Source: Streptomyces neyagawaensis (GTDB taxonomy: Bacteria > Actinomycetota > Actinomycetes > Streptomycetales > Streptomycetaceae). From it: a stretch of DNA of 63,002 nt. Within the stretch, counting starts at the first letter, position 1. Each line of letters opens with the position of its first letter. Of this stretch, positions 53,405 through 61,541 are shown piece after piece. Below the pieces are notes generated by a model, which made no database searches, was not told where the DNA came from, and was given only the letters and a program-made list of their open reading frames with translations. The stretch covers positions 1 through 63,002 of the forward strand of contig NZ_JAMGBG010000084.1 in NCBI RefSeq assembly GCF_023516595.1. The letters are read 5' to 3'. Position numbers and translations under genes: made by a program.

Positions 53405-54552
53405 GACGAGTACTCGCTGTTCTCGTGGACGTACTGGGCGGTCAGGTCATTGGCCCAGATCACGGCGGACTCGGTGCCGGCGGCGAGGTCGGCGGTGATG
53501 CGGACCTCGCGGCCGCTCATGTCGACCAGCGAGCGGTCCTCGCCGACCGAGCCGCCCTTGCAGACCCAGACGTCGTTGATGGCGACGTTCAGCCGGTCCG
53601 GGTCGAAGACGGCGGAGGTCGTGCCGATCGCGGACAGCACGCGGCCCCAGTTGGGGTCCTCGCCGTGGATGGCGCACTTGAGGAGGTTGTTGCGGGCGAT
53701 GGTGCGGCCCACCTCGACGGCGTCGGACTCGCTGTCGGCGCCGGTCACCTCGATGCGGATGTCCTTGCTCGCGCCCTCGGCGTCACCGATGAGCTGCCGG
53801 GCGAGGTCGGCGCAGACGGCGCGTACGGCCTCGGCGAACTCCTCCTCGGCGGGGGCGACTTCGGCGGCCCCCGAGGCGAGCAGCAGGACGGTGTCGTTGG
53901 TGGACATGCAGCCGTCGGAGTCGACGCGGTCGAAGGTGGTGCGGGTGGCGTCGCGAAGTGCCTTCCCCAGCACGGCACTTGGCAGGTCGGCGTCGGTGGT
54001 GATCACGGCCAGCATGGTGGCGAGGCCGGGGGCGAGCATGCCGGCGCCCTTGGCCATGCCGCCGACGGTCCAGCCGTCGCCCTGGTACACGGATGTCTTG
54101 TGCACGGTGTCGGTGGTCTTGATGGCGATGGCGGCCTTCTCGCCGCTGTGCTCGGACAGCTGCCCGGCGGCCGTCTCGACGCCCTTGAGCAGCTTGTCCA
54201 TCGGCAGCCGTACGCCGATGAGGCCGGTCGAGGCGACCGCGATCTCCTCGACGCCGCGGCCGAGCAGCTCCGCTGCCCGCTGGGCGGTGGTGATCGTGTC
54301 CTGGTAACCCTCGGGGCCCGTGCAGGCGTTGGCGCCGCCGGAGTTGAGGACGACCGCGGACACATGGCCGTCGGCGAGGGCCTCGCGGGACCACTGGACG
54401 GGGGCGGCCTGGACGCGGTTGGAGGTGAAGACGCCGGCGGCGGCCGACCGCGGCCCGTTGTTGACCACGAGGGCGAGGTCCGGATTGCCGTTCTGTTTGA
54501 TTCCGGCGGCGACGCCCGCCGCCGTGAACCCTTTCGCTGCGGTGACGCTCAT
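53401..54552 (-). CDS. argJ: Bifunctional ornithine acetyltransferase / N-acetylglutamate synthase
   Basis: A 383-residue self-cleaving enzyme that recycles the acetyl group in arginine synthesis. The autoproteolytic motif KGAGMLAPGLATMLAVITTD places the Ala178/Thr179 scissile bond, with Thr as new N-terminal nucleophile. Other blocks: NSGGANACTGPEG, GEDPNWGRVLSAIG and the terminal YVHENSEYSS. ATG 54552 overlaps the argC stop. Confidence 0.97.
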   Translation of the reverse strand: MSVTAAKGFTAAGVAAGIKQNGNPDLALVVNNGPRSAAAGVFTSNRVQAAPVQWSREALADGHVSAVVLNSGGANACTGPEGYQDTITTAQRAAELLGRGVEEIAVASTGLIGVRLPMDKLLKGVETAAGQLSEHSGEKAAIAIKTTDTVHKTSVYQGDGWTVGGMAKGAGMLAPGLATMLAVITTDADLPSAVLGKALRDATRTTFDRVDSDGCMSTNDTVLLLASGAAEVAPAEEEFAEAVRAVCADLARQLIGDAEGASKDIRIEVTGADSESDAVEVGRTIARNNLLKCAIHGEDPNWGRVLSAIGTTSAVFDPDRLNVAINDVWVCKGGSVGEDRSLVDMSGREVRITADLAAGTESAVIWANDLTAQYVHENSEYSS

Positions 54553-55577
54553 GGTGCGACTCCGATCGTGGAAAGCCCCAGGTCCTCGGGGAGCCCGAGG
54601 GCGATGTTCATGCTCTGGACGGCACCCCCCGCGGTGCCCTTGGTGAGGTTGTCGATGGCGCTGATCGCGATGATCCGGCCGGCCGAGGTGTCGAGGGCGA
54701 CCTGGATCTGTGCGGCGTTCGACCCGTACACGGCGGCGGTGGCGGGCCACTGCCCCTCGGGCAGCAGCCGGACGAACGGTTCGTCGTGCAGTGCCTTCTC
54801 GTACGCGGCGCGTACGTCGTCGGCGGTGGTCCCGGGCTTCGCCTTCGCGCTGCACGTGGCGAGGATGCCGCGGGGCATGGGCGCCAGGGTCGGGGTGAAG
54901 GAGACGGAGACCGGCTCCCCCGCGGCGGCGCTCAGGTTCTGCATCATTTCAGGGGTGTGCCGGTGTTCACCACCCACGCCGTACGGGCTCATCGACCCCA
55001 TGACCTCGGAGCCGAGGAGGTGCGGCTTGGCCGCCTTGCCCGCGCCGGAGGTCCCGGACGCGGCGACGACGACGGCCTCGGGTTCGGCGAGACCGGCGGC
55101 GTACGCCGGGAAGAGGGCGAGGGAGACGGCGGTCGGGTAGCAGCCCGGCACCGCGATCCGGTTCGTGCTCCGCAGCAGCTCGCGCGCGCCGGGCAGTTCG
55201 GGCAGGCCGTAGGGCCAGGTGCCGGCGTGCGGGGAGCCGTAGAAGCGTTCCCAGTCGCCGGCGCCGCGCAGCCGGAAGTCGGCGCCGCAGTCCACGACCA
55301 GGACGTCGGGGCCCAGTTCGCGGGCGACGGCCGCCGACTGGCCGTGCGGCAGGGCGAGGAACACGACGTCGTGGCCCCTCAGCACCTCGGTCGTCGTCGG
55401 TTCCAGCACCCGGTCCGCCAGGGGCGGCAGATGCGGCTGGAGGCCGCCCAGCGGCTGCCCGGCGTTCGCGTTCCCCGTCAGGGCGCCGATCTCCACCTCC
55501 GGGTGCCCGATCAGCAGGCGGAGAAGCTCACCTCCCGCATATCCGCTCGCTCCGGCTACGGCTGCTCGCACTGTCAT
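54549..55577 (-). CDS. argC: N-acetyl-gamma-glutamyl-phosphate reductase
   Basis: A 342-residue NADPH reductase. The Rossmann start is AAVAGASGYAGGELLRLL; the catalytic Cys is in NRIAVPGCYPTAVSLAL and the His in HRHTPEMMQNL; the SGTSGAGKAAK loop is present. First gene of the argCJBD operon, with 4-bp overlaps through all junctions. ATG 55577 has GGAGGG upstream. Confidence 0.97.
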   Translation of the reverse strand: MTVRAAVAGASGYAGGELLRLLIGHPEVEIGALTGNANAGQPLGGLQPHLPPLADRVLEPTTTEVLRGHDVVFLALPHGQSAAVARELGPDVLVVDCGADFRLRGAGDWERFYGSPHAGTWPYGLPELPGARELLRSTNRIAVPGCYPTAVSLALFPAYAAGLAEPEAVVVAASGTSGAGKAAKPHLLGSEVMGSMSPYGVGGEHRHTPEMMQNLSAAAGEPVSVSFTPTLAPMPRGILATCSAKAKPGTTADDVRAAYEKALHDEPFVRLLPEGQWPATAAVYGSNAAQIQVALDTSAGRIIAISAIDNLTKGTAGGAVQSMNIALGLPEDLGLSTIGVAP

Positions 55578-55642
55578 GACCCCTCCCGGATTGGCATGGG
55601 TTGCCGTTGTAACCGGGGCCGGAGCGCCCCAACAAGGCGTTC

Positions 55643-55664
55643 CATCATGTTCATGACAAGAATG
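55643..55664 (-). promoter_or_regulatory. Candidate ARG box before argC
   Basis: A CATCATGTTCATGACAAG block with overlapping CATGA/TCATG symmetry, 66-87 bp before argC, similar in character to ArgR sites of streptomycete arg operons. Confidence 0.45.
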
Positions 55665-55698
55665 CGGGGCTGTTCCTCCCCGGCCGCGCACAGCGAAC

Positions 55699-55731
55699 GG
55701 GGCGGCGGCGCCGACACGGCACCACCGCCCC
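55699..55731. terminator. Hairpin downstream of the kinase gene
   Basis: GGGGCGGCGG and CCACCGCCCC can pair across a short loop, between the P-loop kinase stop and argC. Confidence 0.45.
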
Positions 55732-55771
55732 GCTGACCAGGCGTTCAAGGGTTCCACGAAAGACCGTGGGC

Positions 55772-56269
55772 TCAACTCACCAGCCGCATCGGCCCTCCGT
55801 ACACCGCCTCGACATGCCCGAACCCCTCCCCCGGCAGACCGGGCGTCGCGTCGACCGTCTCCGCGTACTGGAGGCGTACGACGTCGTCGGGGACGCGGCG
55901 TTCCGGCGGGCGCCGGGCGTTGCGCTCCAGACAGGTCTCCAGCGGCGTGGTCATGATCAGCGCGGCCGCCGGGACCCGGTGCCGGCCGGCGATGTCGAGC
56001 AGCTTCGCCCGCACCACGCGGTCGGGGCCGTCGGCGTCGACGACCGTCGTCAGCCGGCGCGCCAGCCGCGCCTCCAGCACCTCGCCGAGGACGTGGACCG
56101 CCTCGTCCGTGGCGTCCTCGTCGATCGGGTCGTCGCAGATCCGCTCCCGGAACTCGTCCAGCTCCAGCACCGCGCTCGGCGGCCAGGCTCCGGCGAGCGC
56201 GCTCTTCCCACTGCCCGCCGCGCCCAGCAGCACGATCAGAACCGGGTCGGGCAGAACGGCGTCGGCCAT
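55772..56269 (-). CDS. Small P-loop ATPase / kinase-like protein
   Basis: A 165-residue protein with Walker A GAAGSGKSALA (about 15-25), an acidic D-E-F-R motif (LELDEFRERICDDP) where substrate-phosphoacceptor kinases of the zeta/polynucleotide-kinase type have D-x-x-R, and VVDADGPDRVVRAKLLDIAG. It looks like the AAA_33/Zeta-type kinase fold. No antitoxin is adjacent, so a toxin role is not supported. ATG 56269 has GGAGA upstream. The substrate is unknown. Confidence 0.8.
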   Translation of the reverse strand: MADAVLPDPVLIVLLGAAGSGKSALAGAWPPSAVLELDEFRERICDDPIDEDATDEAVHVLGEVLEARLARRLTTVVDADGPDRVVRAKLLDIAGRHRVPAAALIMTTPLETCLERNARRPPERRVPDDVVRLQYAETVDATPGLPGEGFGHVEAVYGGPMRLVS

Positions 56270-56336
56270 GGCTCGTCTCCTCTCGGATCTGGTGGACGAG
56301 CCGGGTGCGTACCGCCGAGGAGCCCGTACATGACCG

Positions 56337-56361
56337 AACGGCCCGCTCCGGGCGGGCCGTT
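56337..56361 (-). terminator. Hairpin after the P450 gene
   Basis: AACGGCCCGC and GCGGGCCGTT form a perfect 10-bp stem. Three direct repeats TAC[A/G]GGGAT follow at 56381, 56394 and 56406, upstream of the kinase gene. Confidence 0.7.
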
Positions 56362-56523
56362 GATCAGGGTGTTCGAGAAGTACAGGGATCGTGTACGGGG
56401 ATCTGTACGGGGATGTCCAAGGGATGTGAACCCGGCCCCCACGTCTGTCCGTCAAGGATCGACCAGGGGTGGGTGTTCAGTCCATGGCTGCCGGAGAAGA
56501 GGGCGAGGACTAACCCTTCGGGG

Positions 56524-57753
56524 TCAGAGGCGCACCGGGAGCGACACCAGGTGGATGCCGTCGCCCGGCATCGCCACGTACTCCAGTGCCTCGCGGTCCA
56601 CGGCGAGGGTCAGGCCGTCGTTGCGGACGAACAGGGTCTCCAGGACCACCTCGGCCTGGAGGCGGGCGAGGGCGGCGCCGATGCAGAAGTGCGGGCCGTG
56701 GCCGAAGGCCATGTGGCCGACGCCGCGGCCGAGTTCACGGCCGATGTCGAGCTTGTCGGCGCCGCCGGGGAACTCGCGCGGGTCGTGGTTCACGCCGAGC
56801 AGCGCGGCTGTGACCACCTCGCCCTGCTTGACCGGCATACCGCCCAGCTCCAGGTCCTCGGTGGCGTACATGGGGGCGCCGATCGGGACGGGCGTGGTGA
56901 AACGGAGGAGTTCCGGGACCGCGCGGCCGGCGAGCAGCTCGGGCTCCTCGCGCAGCCGGGCGAGCTGGTCGGGGTGGTCGAGCAGGGCGAGGATCGCGTC
57001 GGCGATGAAGTGGGCGGGCGGCATGATGCCCGTGTTGATCAGCAGCAGGAAGATCGCGACGATCTCGGTCTCGCCGAAGTCGCCCTCCTCCTGGCTCACC
57101 CGGATCAGCTCGGAGATCAGGTCGTCCGAGAGGGCGGCCGTGCGCTCCTCGATGAGCTTCTTGCAGTGCTCGACCATGCCCTTGAGGGCCGGGATGAACC
57201 GCTCCGGGTCGCCCGAGATGTAGTCGCGGATCCACGCGCAGATCTGCGGCTGGTCGGCCGCGTCGACGCCGATGAGTTCGCAGACGCCGAAGCCGGCGAG
57301 GGGGTGGCTGAGGTCCTCCAGGAGGTCGGCCTCGCCCTTGGCGGCCATCGCCGCGTAGAGGTCGTGGGTGATCTTCTCGATCTTCGGGCGCAGGGCGTTG
57401 ATACGGCGGGCCGTGAAGGCGCGGGTGATCAGGGTGCGCATCCGGGTGTGGTCCTCACCGTCGGCCAGGACGAGGATGCCGAGGTAGTCGCGGTACTCCG
57501 CGGGCAACCCGTACGCCTCGATCATCTGGTCGGCGATGCTCGGGCCGTCCTGGCCGGGGAGTTTGTGGTTGTCCCGCACGAAGCGGGGGTCCGTGAGGGC
57601 GGCCTTGGCGTCCTCGTAGCGGGTCAGCAGCCAGACCGGGGTCTCGACATCCGGGAGGGTCACCCGGACGAGGGGGGCCTGCTCGCGGAGGCTGGTGAAG
57701 CCGCCGGGGGTGCTGACGAACTTCGAGGTCAGGCTGAGGACTTCCTGGGACAT
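56524..57753 (-). CDS. Cytochrome P450 with non-canonical I-helix
   Basis: A 409-residue soluble P450. The heme Cys357 is in FGHGPHFCIGAALAR and the ExxR pair is Glu281/Arg284 (ELLR), followed by a normal DPREFPGGADKLD meander. The I-helix, normally AG-x-[E/D]-T, reads NTGIMPP at 240-246, so the acid-alcohol pair that protonates bound oxygen is replaced by Met-Pro. ATG 57753 has GGAGA upstream. It has its own terminator-separated promoter with a large palindrome; a link to the neighbouring peptide cluster is possible but unproved. Confidence 0.92.
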   Translation of the reverse strand: MSQEVLSLTSKFVSTPGGFTSLREQAPLVRVTLPDVETPVWLLTRYEDAKAALTDPRFVRDNHKLPGQDGPSIADQMIEAYGLPAEYRDYLGILVLADGEDHTRMRTLITRAFTARRINALRPKIEKITHDLYAAMAAKGEADLLEDLSHPLAGFGVCELIGVDAADQPQICAWIRDYISGDPERFIPALKGMVEHCKKLIEERTAALSDDLISELIRVSQEEGDFGETEIVAIFLLLINTGIMPPAHFIADAILALLDHPDQLARLREEPELLAGRAVPELLRFTTPVPIGAPMYATEDLELGGMPVKQGEVVTAALLGVNHDPREFPGGADKLDIGRELGRGVGHMAFGHGPHFCIGAALARLQAEVVLETLFVRNDGLTLAVDREALEYVAMPGDGIHLVSLPVRL

Positions 57754-57819
57754 GGGGTCTCCGTCCGTGGCTCCGGGTTGCGGGCTGGCGGGGGCTTGGC
57801 ATTGGCTTGGCGTTGGCTT

Positions 57820-57847
57820 GAAACATACCGGGACAGCGGTATGTTTC
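57820..57847. promoter_or_regulatory. 28-bp palindromic operator before P450
   Basis: GAAACATACCG and CGGTATGTTTC, perfect 11-bp arms around a 6-bp spacer, 67 bp before the P450 start. Typical of a TetR-family target, but no regulator gene is adjacent. Direct repeats of TTGGC (57794-57819) sit on its start side. Confidence 0.75.
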
Positions 57848-57893
57848 CTACCTCGTTCAACTGCTCGGGAGGATCGGGTTGTTGGGGCATGAG

Positions 57894-57932
57894 GAAGGGC
57901 CGCGCGGCGGGGGTTCGCCTGCGCGGCCCTTC
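57894..57932 (-). terminator. Terminator between peptide-cluster genes and P450
   Basis: GAAGGGCCGCGC and GCGCGGCCCTTC form a 12-bp stem with an inner GGCG/CGCC helix. It separates the DDAH-like gene transcript from the P450 promoter. Confidence 0.75.
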
Positions 57933-57959
57933 TTGGGGGTGGGTTGGTGGTTCGCGGGA

Positions 57960-58177
57960 GAGCTCGGGGGGGTGGGTGCGTTGGCGACTGCGGGTGGGTG
58001 GGGGTTTCTCGCGCAGTTCCCCGCGCCCCTGAAGGGATCGGGCCTGCGGCCCGTCCTTCATCCTGAAAAGCACGGGGCGCGGCCCCGGTCGCTTCTCAGG
58101 CGCGCGGGGAACTGCGCGAGAAACCACGACGAACCCGCACCCGCCGACGAACCGCGCACCCCCGAGCTATGAGGCGC
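57960..58177. repeat. Inverted-repeat intergenic element, copy 4
   Basis: Ends GAGCTCGGGGGGGTGGGTGC and the complement of GGCGCCTCATAGCTCGGGGG. Inner arms TCTCGCGCAGTTCCCCGCGC and CGCGCGGGGAACTGCGCGAG flank hairpin modules. The right end supplies the TAG stop of the DDAH-like gene. Confidence 0.88.
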
Positions 58178-59063
58178 CAGGTCCCAACTCCAGCGTGCAG
58201 GACTTGACTCCCCCGTCTCCCCTCACCAGCTCCGACAGATCCAGCAGCAGCGGGCGAAAGCCCCGCTCCCGCAGCGCCGGCGCCACCGCTTCCGCCGTTT
58301 CCGGCAGGACCACATGGAGGCCGTCGCTGACCGCGTTGAGCGCCGACGACGCCGCGGCCGACTCGTCGACCAGGAGCGCGTCGGGGAAGAGACCGGCCAG
58401 CACATCCCGGCTGACCTCGGTGAACGCCGCCGGGTGGTACATCACCTCGTCGCCGTCCAGGACGGCCAGCGCGGTGTCGAGGTGCTGGAAGCGGGGGTCC
58501 GCCAGCTCCAGGCTGATCAGGGGGCGCCGGAAGAAGTCGAGGGCCTCGCGGTGGGCCTCGGGGGCGCTCCCCACCTGGCGGCCGGCGAGGATCCAGCGGT
58601 CGGTGACCAGGACGTCCCGCGCGCCCTCGTTGGCGTGGACGGCACCCCGTACCTCGGTGAAGCCGTGCGTGCGGAACCAGTCCAGGTACGCCGGTTCACC
58701 CGCCGGACCGCCCCGGCGTGCCCCCAGCACCCGGCCGTCCACGACCGCCGCGGTCGCCGCCGCGCGGACCGCGTCGGGCAGTCCGGGAAGCGGGCCGATC
58801 AGCCGGACGTCGTGGCCGAGCGAGAGGTAGAGGCTGTAGAGGCGGCCCCACTGCATCAGGGCCCGCCGGGAGGTGAGAGGGGCGGAGGACCGGTCGGTCC
58901 AGGGGCGGTCCGCCTCCACCGCGTCGAAGGGGTACGGCTGGCACATCAGGTACCGGCGGCGGGTGGCGGTGCGCTCCCCGCGGCGGTACGCCGGCCGGAG
59001 GGGGGTCCGGCGGCGCACCGCCGCGCGAGGGCGGGCGAGGACCCCCTCGCGGCGGGCGCTCAT
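58167..59063 (-). CDS. DDAH/amidinotransferase-superfamily protein in NRPS cluster
   Basis: A 298-residue member of the guanidino-modifying superfamily (dimethylargininase, arginine deiminase, amidinotransferase). The catalytic His194 (FQHLDTALAVL) and Cys289 (GGVKSCTLEL) are present, and Glu146/Asp150 (NEGARDVL) fit the E-G-x-x-D site. The usual FAANGA substrate loop reads RAAATAAVV, and EGEGD is changed to EGARD, so the substrate may differ. It may hydrolyse an arginine-derived precursor, for example feeding citrulline or ornithine to the peptide pathway (inference). ATG 59063 overlaps the mbtH stop. Confidence 0.75.
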   Translation of the reverse strand: MSARREGVLARPRAAVRRRTPLRPAYRRGERTATRRRYLMCQPYPFDAVEADRPWTDRSSAPLTSRRALMQWGRLYSLYLSLGHDVRLIGPLPGLPDAVRAAATAAVVDGRVLGARRGGPAGEPAYLDWFRTHGFTEVRGAVHANEGARDVLVTDRWILAGRQVGSAPEAHREALDFFRRPLISLELADPRFQHLDTALAVLDGDEVMYHPAAFTEVSRDVLAGLFPDALLVDESAAASSALNAVSDGLHVVLPETAEAVAPALRERGFRPLLLDLSELVRGDGGVKSCTLELGPGAS

Positions 59064-59275
59064 GCGCCGGCCATCGCCTCGCGGAGGCTCTTGGGGCGCA
59101 GGTCGGTCCAGTGCCGCTCGATGTAGTCGAGGCAGTCCTGGCGGCCGGCGTCGCCGAACACCACCCGCCAGCCCGCCGGGACCTGGGTGAAGGTCGGCCA
59201 CAGCGAGTGCTGTTCCTCGTCGTTGACGAGGACGTGGAAGGTGCCGTTGGCGTCGTCGAACGGGTTGGTGCTCAT
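59060..59275 (-). CDS. MbtH-like protein
   Basis: A 71-residue NRPS chaperone that activates adenylation domains. Conserved features: NPFDDANGTFHVLVNDEEQH, SLWP, PAGWRVVFG and the WTDLRPKSLRE end. It overlaps the next gene by 4 bp (ATGA). Its presence supports an active NRPS system upstream. Confidence 0.96.
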   Translation of the reverse strand: MSTNPFDDANGTFHVLVNDEEQHSLWPTFTQVPAGWRVVFGDAGRQDCLDYIERHWTDLRPKSLREAMAGA

Positions 59276-59316
59276 CTCGGTTCAACTCCCTCTCGTGGGA
59301 CGTGGATCGGTGGTGG

Positions 59317-60636
59317 TCAGACGGTCGTGTGCCGGCGCGACGCCAGGTCGATGGCGATGGCGATGGCGTCGGCGATCTCGCCGCTGCGGATGGCGATGTT
59401 GGACAGCAGCGAGGAGGCGAGGCCGTGGGTGTGCTCGGTGCCGCCCTGGAGGTAGATGCCGACGTTCAGCTCGGGCTTCGTGACGAGGCGGTAGTCGCGT
59501 TCGACCCTGAGGCGGCCCTCGTCGTCGCGGAGGCAGTACGGTGCCAGGTCGCCCAGGAGGGCGGTCGGGTCCATGGAGTCGTAGCCGGTGGCGAAGACGA
59601 TCGCGTCGACGTCGAGGTCGTACACCGAGTCGTCGCGCACGGAGTGCATGGTGAGCCGGGCCCCGTCGGCCCTCTGGTCGACCCTCTGGACGCGGGAGAG
59701 GTTGAGCAGGTGGAGGCGCTTGATCCGGGCCACCTCGTCGTCGTACGCGCGCTGGTAGAGGTCGCGGATGACCTCGTCGTCGGCGACGCCGTAGTTGGTG
59801 TTGCGGTGGTAACGCCAGAACGACTCGCGGGTGCGGTCGGTGCCGCCGTAGTAGTCGTCGACGGCGTCGGCGTCGAAGATGCGGTTGGCGTAGGGGGTGT
59901 CGTCGGCGATCGAGTAGCCGTACGACGGCATGATCGCGTAGACCTCGGCGTCCGGGATCGTGTCGTAGACGTACCGGGTGATCTCGGCGGCGCTCTGGCC
60001 GGCGCCGACGACGGCGAACCGGCGGACCCGGCTCGGGTCGAGCGTGTGGAACCGGCCGAGGAACTCGGAGCTGTGCCAGACGCGTTCGCCGCGGTCGACA
60101 CCGTCGGGCATCTTCGGGACGAGGCCGGTGGAGATGACGAGGTTGCGGGCCTCGACGAGGCGGGTGCCGCCGCGCGGGCCGTTGTCCTTCACCTCGACGC
60201 GGACGGTGTCGACGGGGCCGCCGTCGTGTCCGTCGGGCAGGTGGACCGCGTTCACCTCGGAGTTGTAGGTGACACGGTCCGAGAAACTGGACTCGGCCCA
60301 TTCGAGATAGTCGTGGAATTCGTTCCGGGTGGGGAAGAAGTTCTGGTTGTTCACGAACTGCGCGAGACGGCCGGCGGCGTGCAGATAGGCGATGAAGCTC
60401 CACTGGGAGGCGGGATTGCGGAAGGTCGCCAGATCCTTCAGGAAGGAAATCTGCATCTTGGTGTCGGGAAGCAGCATGTTGCGGTGCCAGCCGAGGGACG
60501 GCTGCTTCTCGAAGAAGGCCGCGGTGAGCTGCTTCTCGTCCTTTCCGCGCTGCTCCTCCAGTGCGATGGCGAGCGAGAGGTTGGCCGGTCCGAAACCTAT
60601 TCCCACGACCTCGTACGCTTCGGTGTTCGCTTCCAT
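59317..60636 (-). CDS. ktzI: L-ornithine N5-monooxygenase (KtzI family)
   Basis: A 439-residue flavin N-hydroxylase. The FAD site is GIGFGPANLSLAIAL, the substrate/FAD region WHRNMLLPDTKMQISFLKDL, the NADPH site VGAGQSAAE and the C-terminal FATGYDSMDP. ATG 60636 has GGGAG five bases upstream. Such enzymes make N5-hydroxyornithine for siderophores. Directly downstream of a KtzT-type gene, the product is more likely the precursor of piperazate. Lysine as substrate cannot be excluded. Confidence 0.93.
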   Translation of the reverse strand: MEANTEAYEVVGIGFGPANLSLAIALEEQRGKDEKQLTAAFFEKQPSLGWHRNMLLPDTKMQISFLKDLATFRNPASQWSFIAYLHAAGRLAQFVNNQNFFPTRNEFHDYLEWAESSFSDRVTYNSEVNAVHLPDGHDGGPVDTVRVEVKDNGPRGGTRLVEARNLVISTGLVPKMPDGVDRGERVWHSSEFLGRFHTLDPSRVRRFAVVGAGQSAAEITRYVYDTIPDAEVYAIMPSYGYSIADDTPYANRIFDADAVDDYYGGTDRTRESFWRYHRNTNYGVADDEVIRDLYQRAYDDEVARIKRLHLLNLSRVQRVDQRADGARLTMHSVRDDSVYDLDVDAIVFATGYDSMDPTALLGDLAPYCLRDDEGRLRVERDYRLVTKPELNVGIYLQGGTEHTHGLASSLLSNIAIRSGEIADAIAIAIDLASRRHTTV

Positions 60637-60719
60637 GAATTCTCCCGCAAGTGGTGTGCTGGAAAGGTACGTTGCGCCTTTTTGGAGCGTCAACGGCGGT
60701 ACTGGGTGGACAGTTGAAC

Positions 60720-61415
60720 TCAGTGGTGGACCGGGCAGCCCTTGATGGTGCCGGTCTTCTCCATGCGGTCCATGAGTTCGGCCGTCTCGCGGTACTGGCT
60801 GGAGTCGCGCAGGGCGAAGTCCTCGCGGACCCGCTCGCGGATCTCCTCGTCCTGTTCCTGGCTGAGCTTGAACATGCCCTCGGCGCCGGTGATCTCGACG
60901 CGGAAGGCGCCCACCGCGGGCAGGATCGTCGCGAAGTAGTCGATGGAGCGGGACATGTCCCAGGCCTTGGCGGCGCCGAAGTCGCGCTCGTAGGCCTTGA
61001 CGGTGTCCTTGCAGACCTCCAGGGAGTCCTCACCGGGGGCGGCGGCCTCGATCTTCTCGAAGACACCGTGGACGTGGACGGAGGTGAAGTCCCAGGTGGG
61101 GGCGGCCGGTGTGATGTCGTAGACGGTCGGCGACACATAGGCGTGCGGGCCGGTGAAGGTGATGAGGACGGGGGTGCCGTTCTCCAGGGCCGTCCAGTGC
61201 GGGTTCTCCCGGTTCATATGGCCGATGAGGCGGCCGCCGGCCAGGTTCTCGGTCCATGCGCCGGTCCACTCCGGGTCGCGGATCACGGGGAGGTGGGTGG
61301 CGTACGGGTCGGCGTCGGCGGGGCCGTTGGACACCAGCAGGGCGAAGGGGTTGAGGCGGATCAGCTCGGTCATCCACGAGCCGTCCGGCTCCCGGTACGG
61401 ATCGGGAACGAACAT
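60720..61415 (-). CDS. ktzT: Piperazate synthase (KtzT family, PaiB-like heme enzyme)
   Basis: A 231-residue PaiB/FMN-binding-like protein, often mislabelled as an FMN-binding negative transcriptional regulator. KtzT is a heme enzyme that cyclises N5-hydroxyornithine to L-piperazate by N-N bond formation. Family features: start MFVPDPYREPD, GHMNRENPHW with His66 at the position of the heme-ligating His of KtzT, VSPTVYDITPAAPTWDFTSV. The adjacent ornithine N-hydroxylase gives the matching substrate. A degradative PaiB role is less likely in this context. Confidence 0.87.
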   Translation of the reverse strand: MFVPDPYREPDGSWMTELIRLNPFALLVSNGPADADPYATHLPVIRDPEWTGAWTENLAGGRLIGHMNRENPHWTALENGTPVLITFTGPHAYVSPTVYDITPAAPTWDFTSVHVHGVFEKIEAAAPGEDSLEVCKDTVKAYERDFGAAKAWDMSRSIDYFATILPAVGAFRVEITGAEGMFKLSQEQDEEIRERVREDFALRDSSQYRETAELMDRMEKTGTIKGCPVHH

Positions 61416-61460
61416 TCGGACCTACCAATTCTCGGCGCGGGGCGCTTTCTGAGGGTTTTT

Positions 61461-61503
61461 TCCGTCCCCGGGGCGTTCCTTGTGGGTGCGCCCCGGGGAC
61501 GGA
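61461..61503. terminator. Large hairpin between NRPS and piperazate synthase
   Basis: TCCGTCCCCGGGGCG and CGCCCCGGGGACGGA form a perfect 15-bp stem with a 13-base loop. There is no T tract on the minus strand. A second GGGACC/GGTCCC hairpin lies at 61512-61534. It may partly terminate or protect the NRPS mRNA end. Confidence 0.6.
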
Positions 61504-61541
61504 TTCGCGGGGACCGGGGGGTTAGGGGTCCCGCGAGGGGG

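Noticed and set aside
60720..61415. Annotation as an FMN-binding negative transcriptional regulator (PaiB)
   Set aside because: No DNA-binding motif; context with an ornithine N-hydroxylase and NRPS fits piperazate synthase better.
59317..61415. A hydroxamate siderophore cluster as the main explanation
   Set aside because: An ornithine N-hydroxylase alone would fit, but no formyl- or acyltransferase for hydroxamates or siderophore transport gene is visible, and the KtzT-type gene points to piperazate. It is not fully excluded because the cluster runs off the window.
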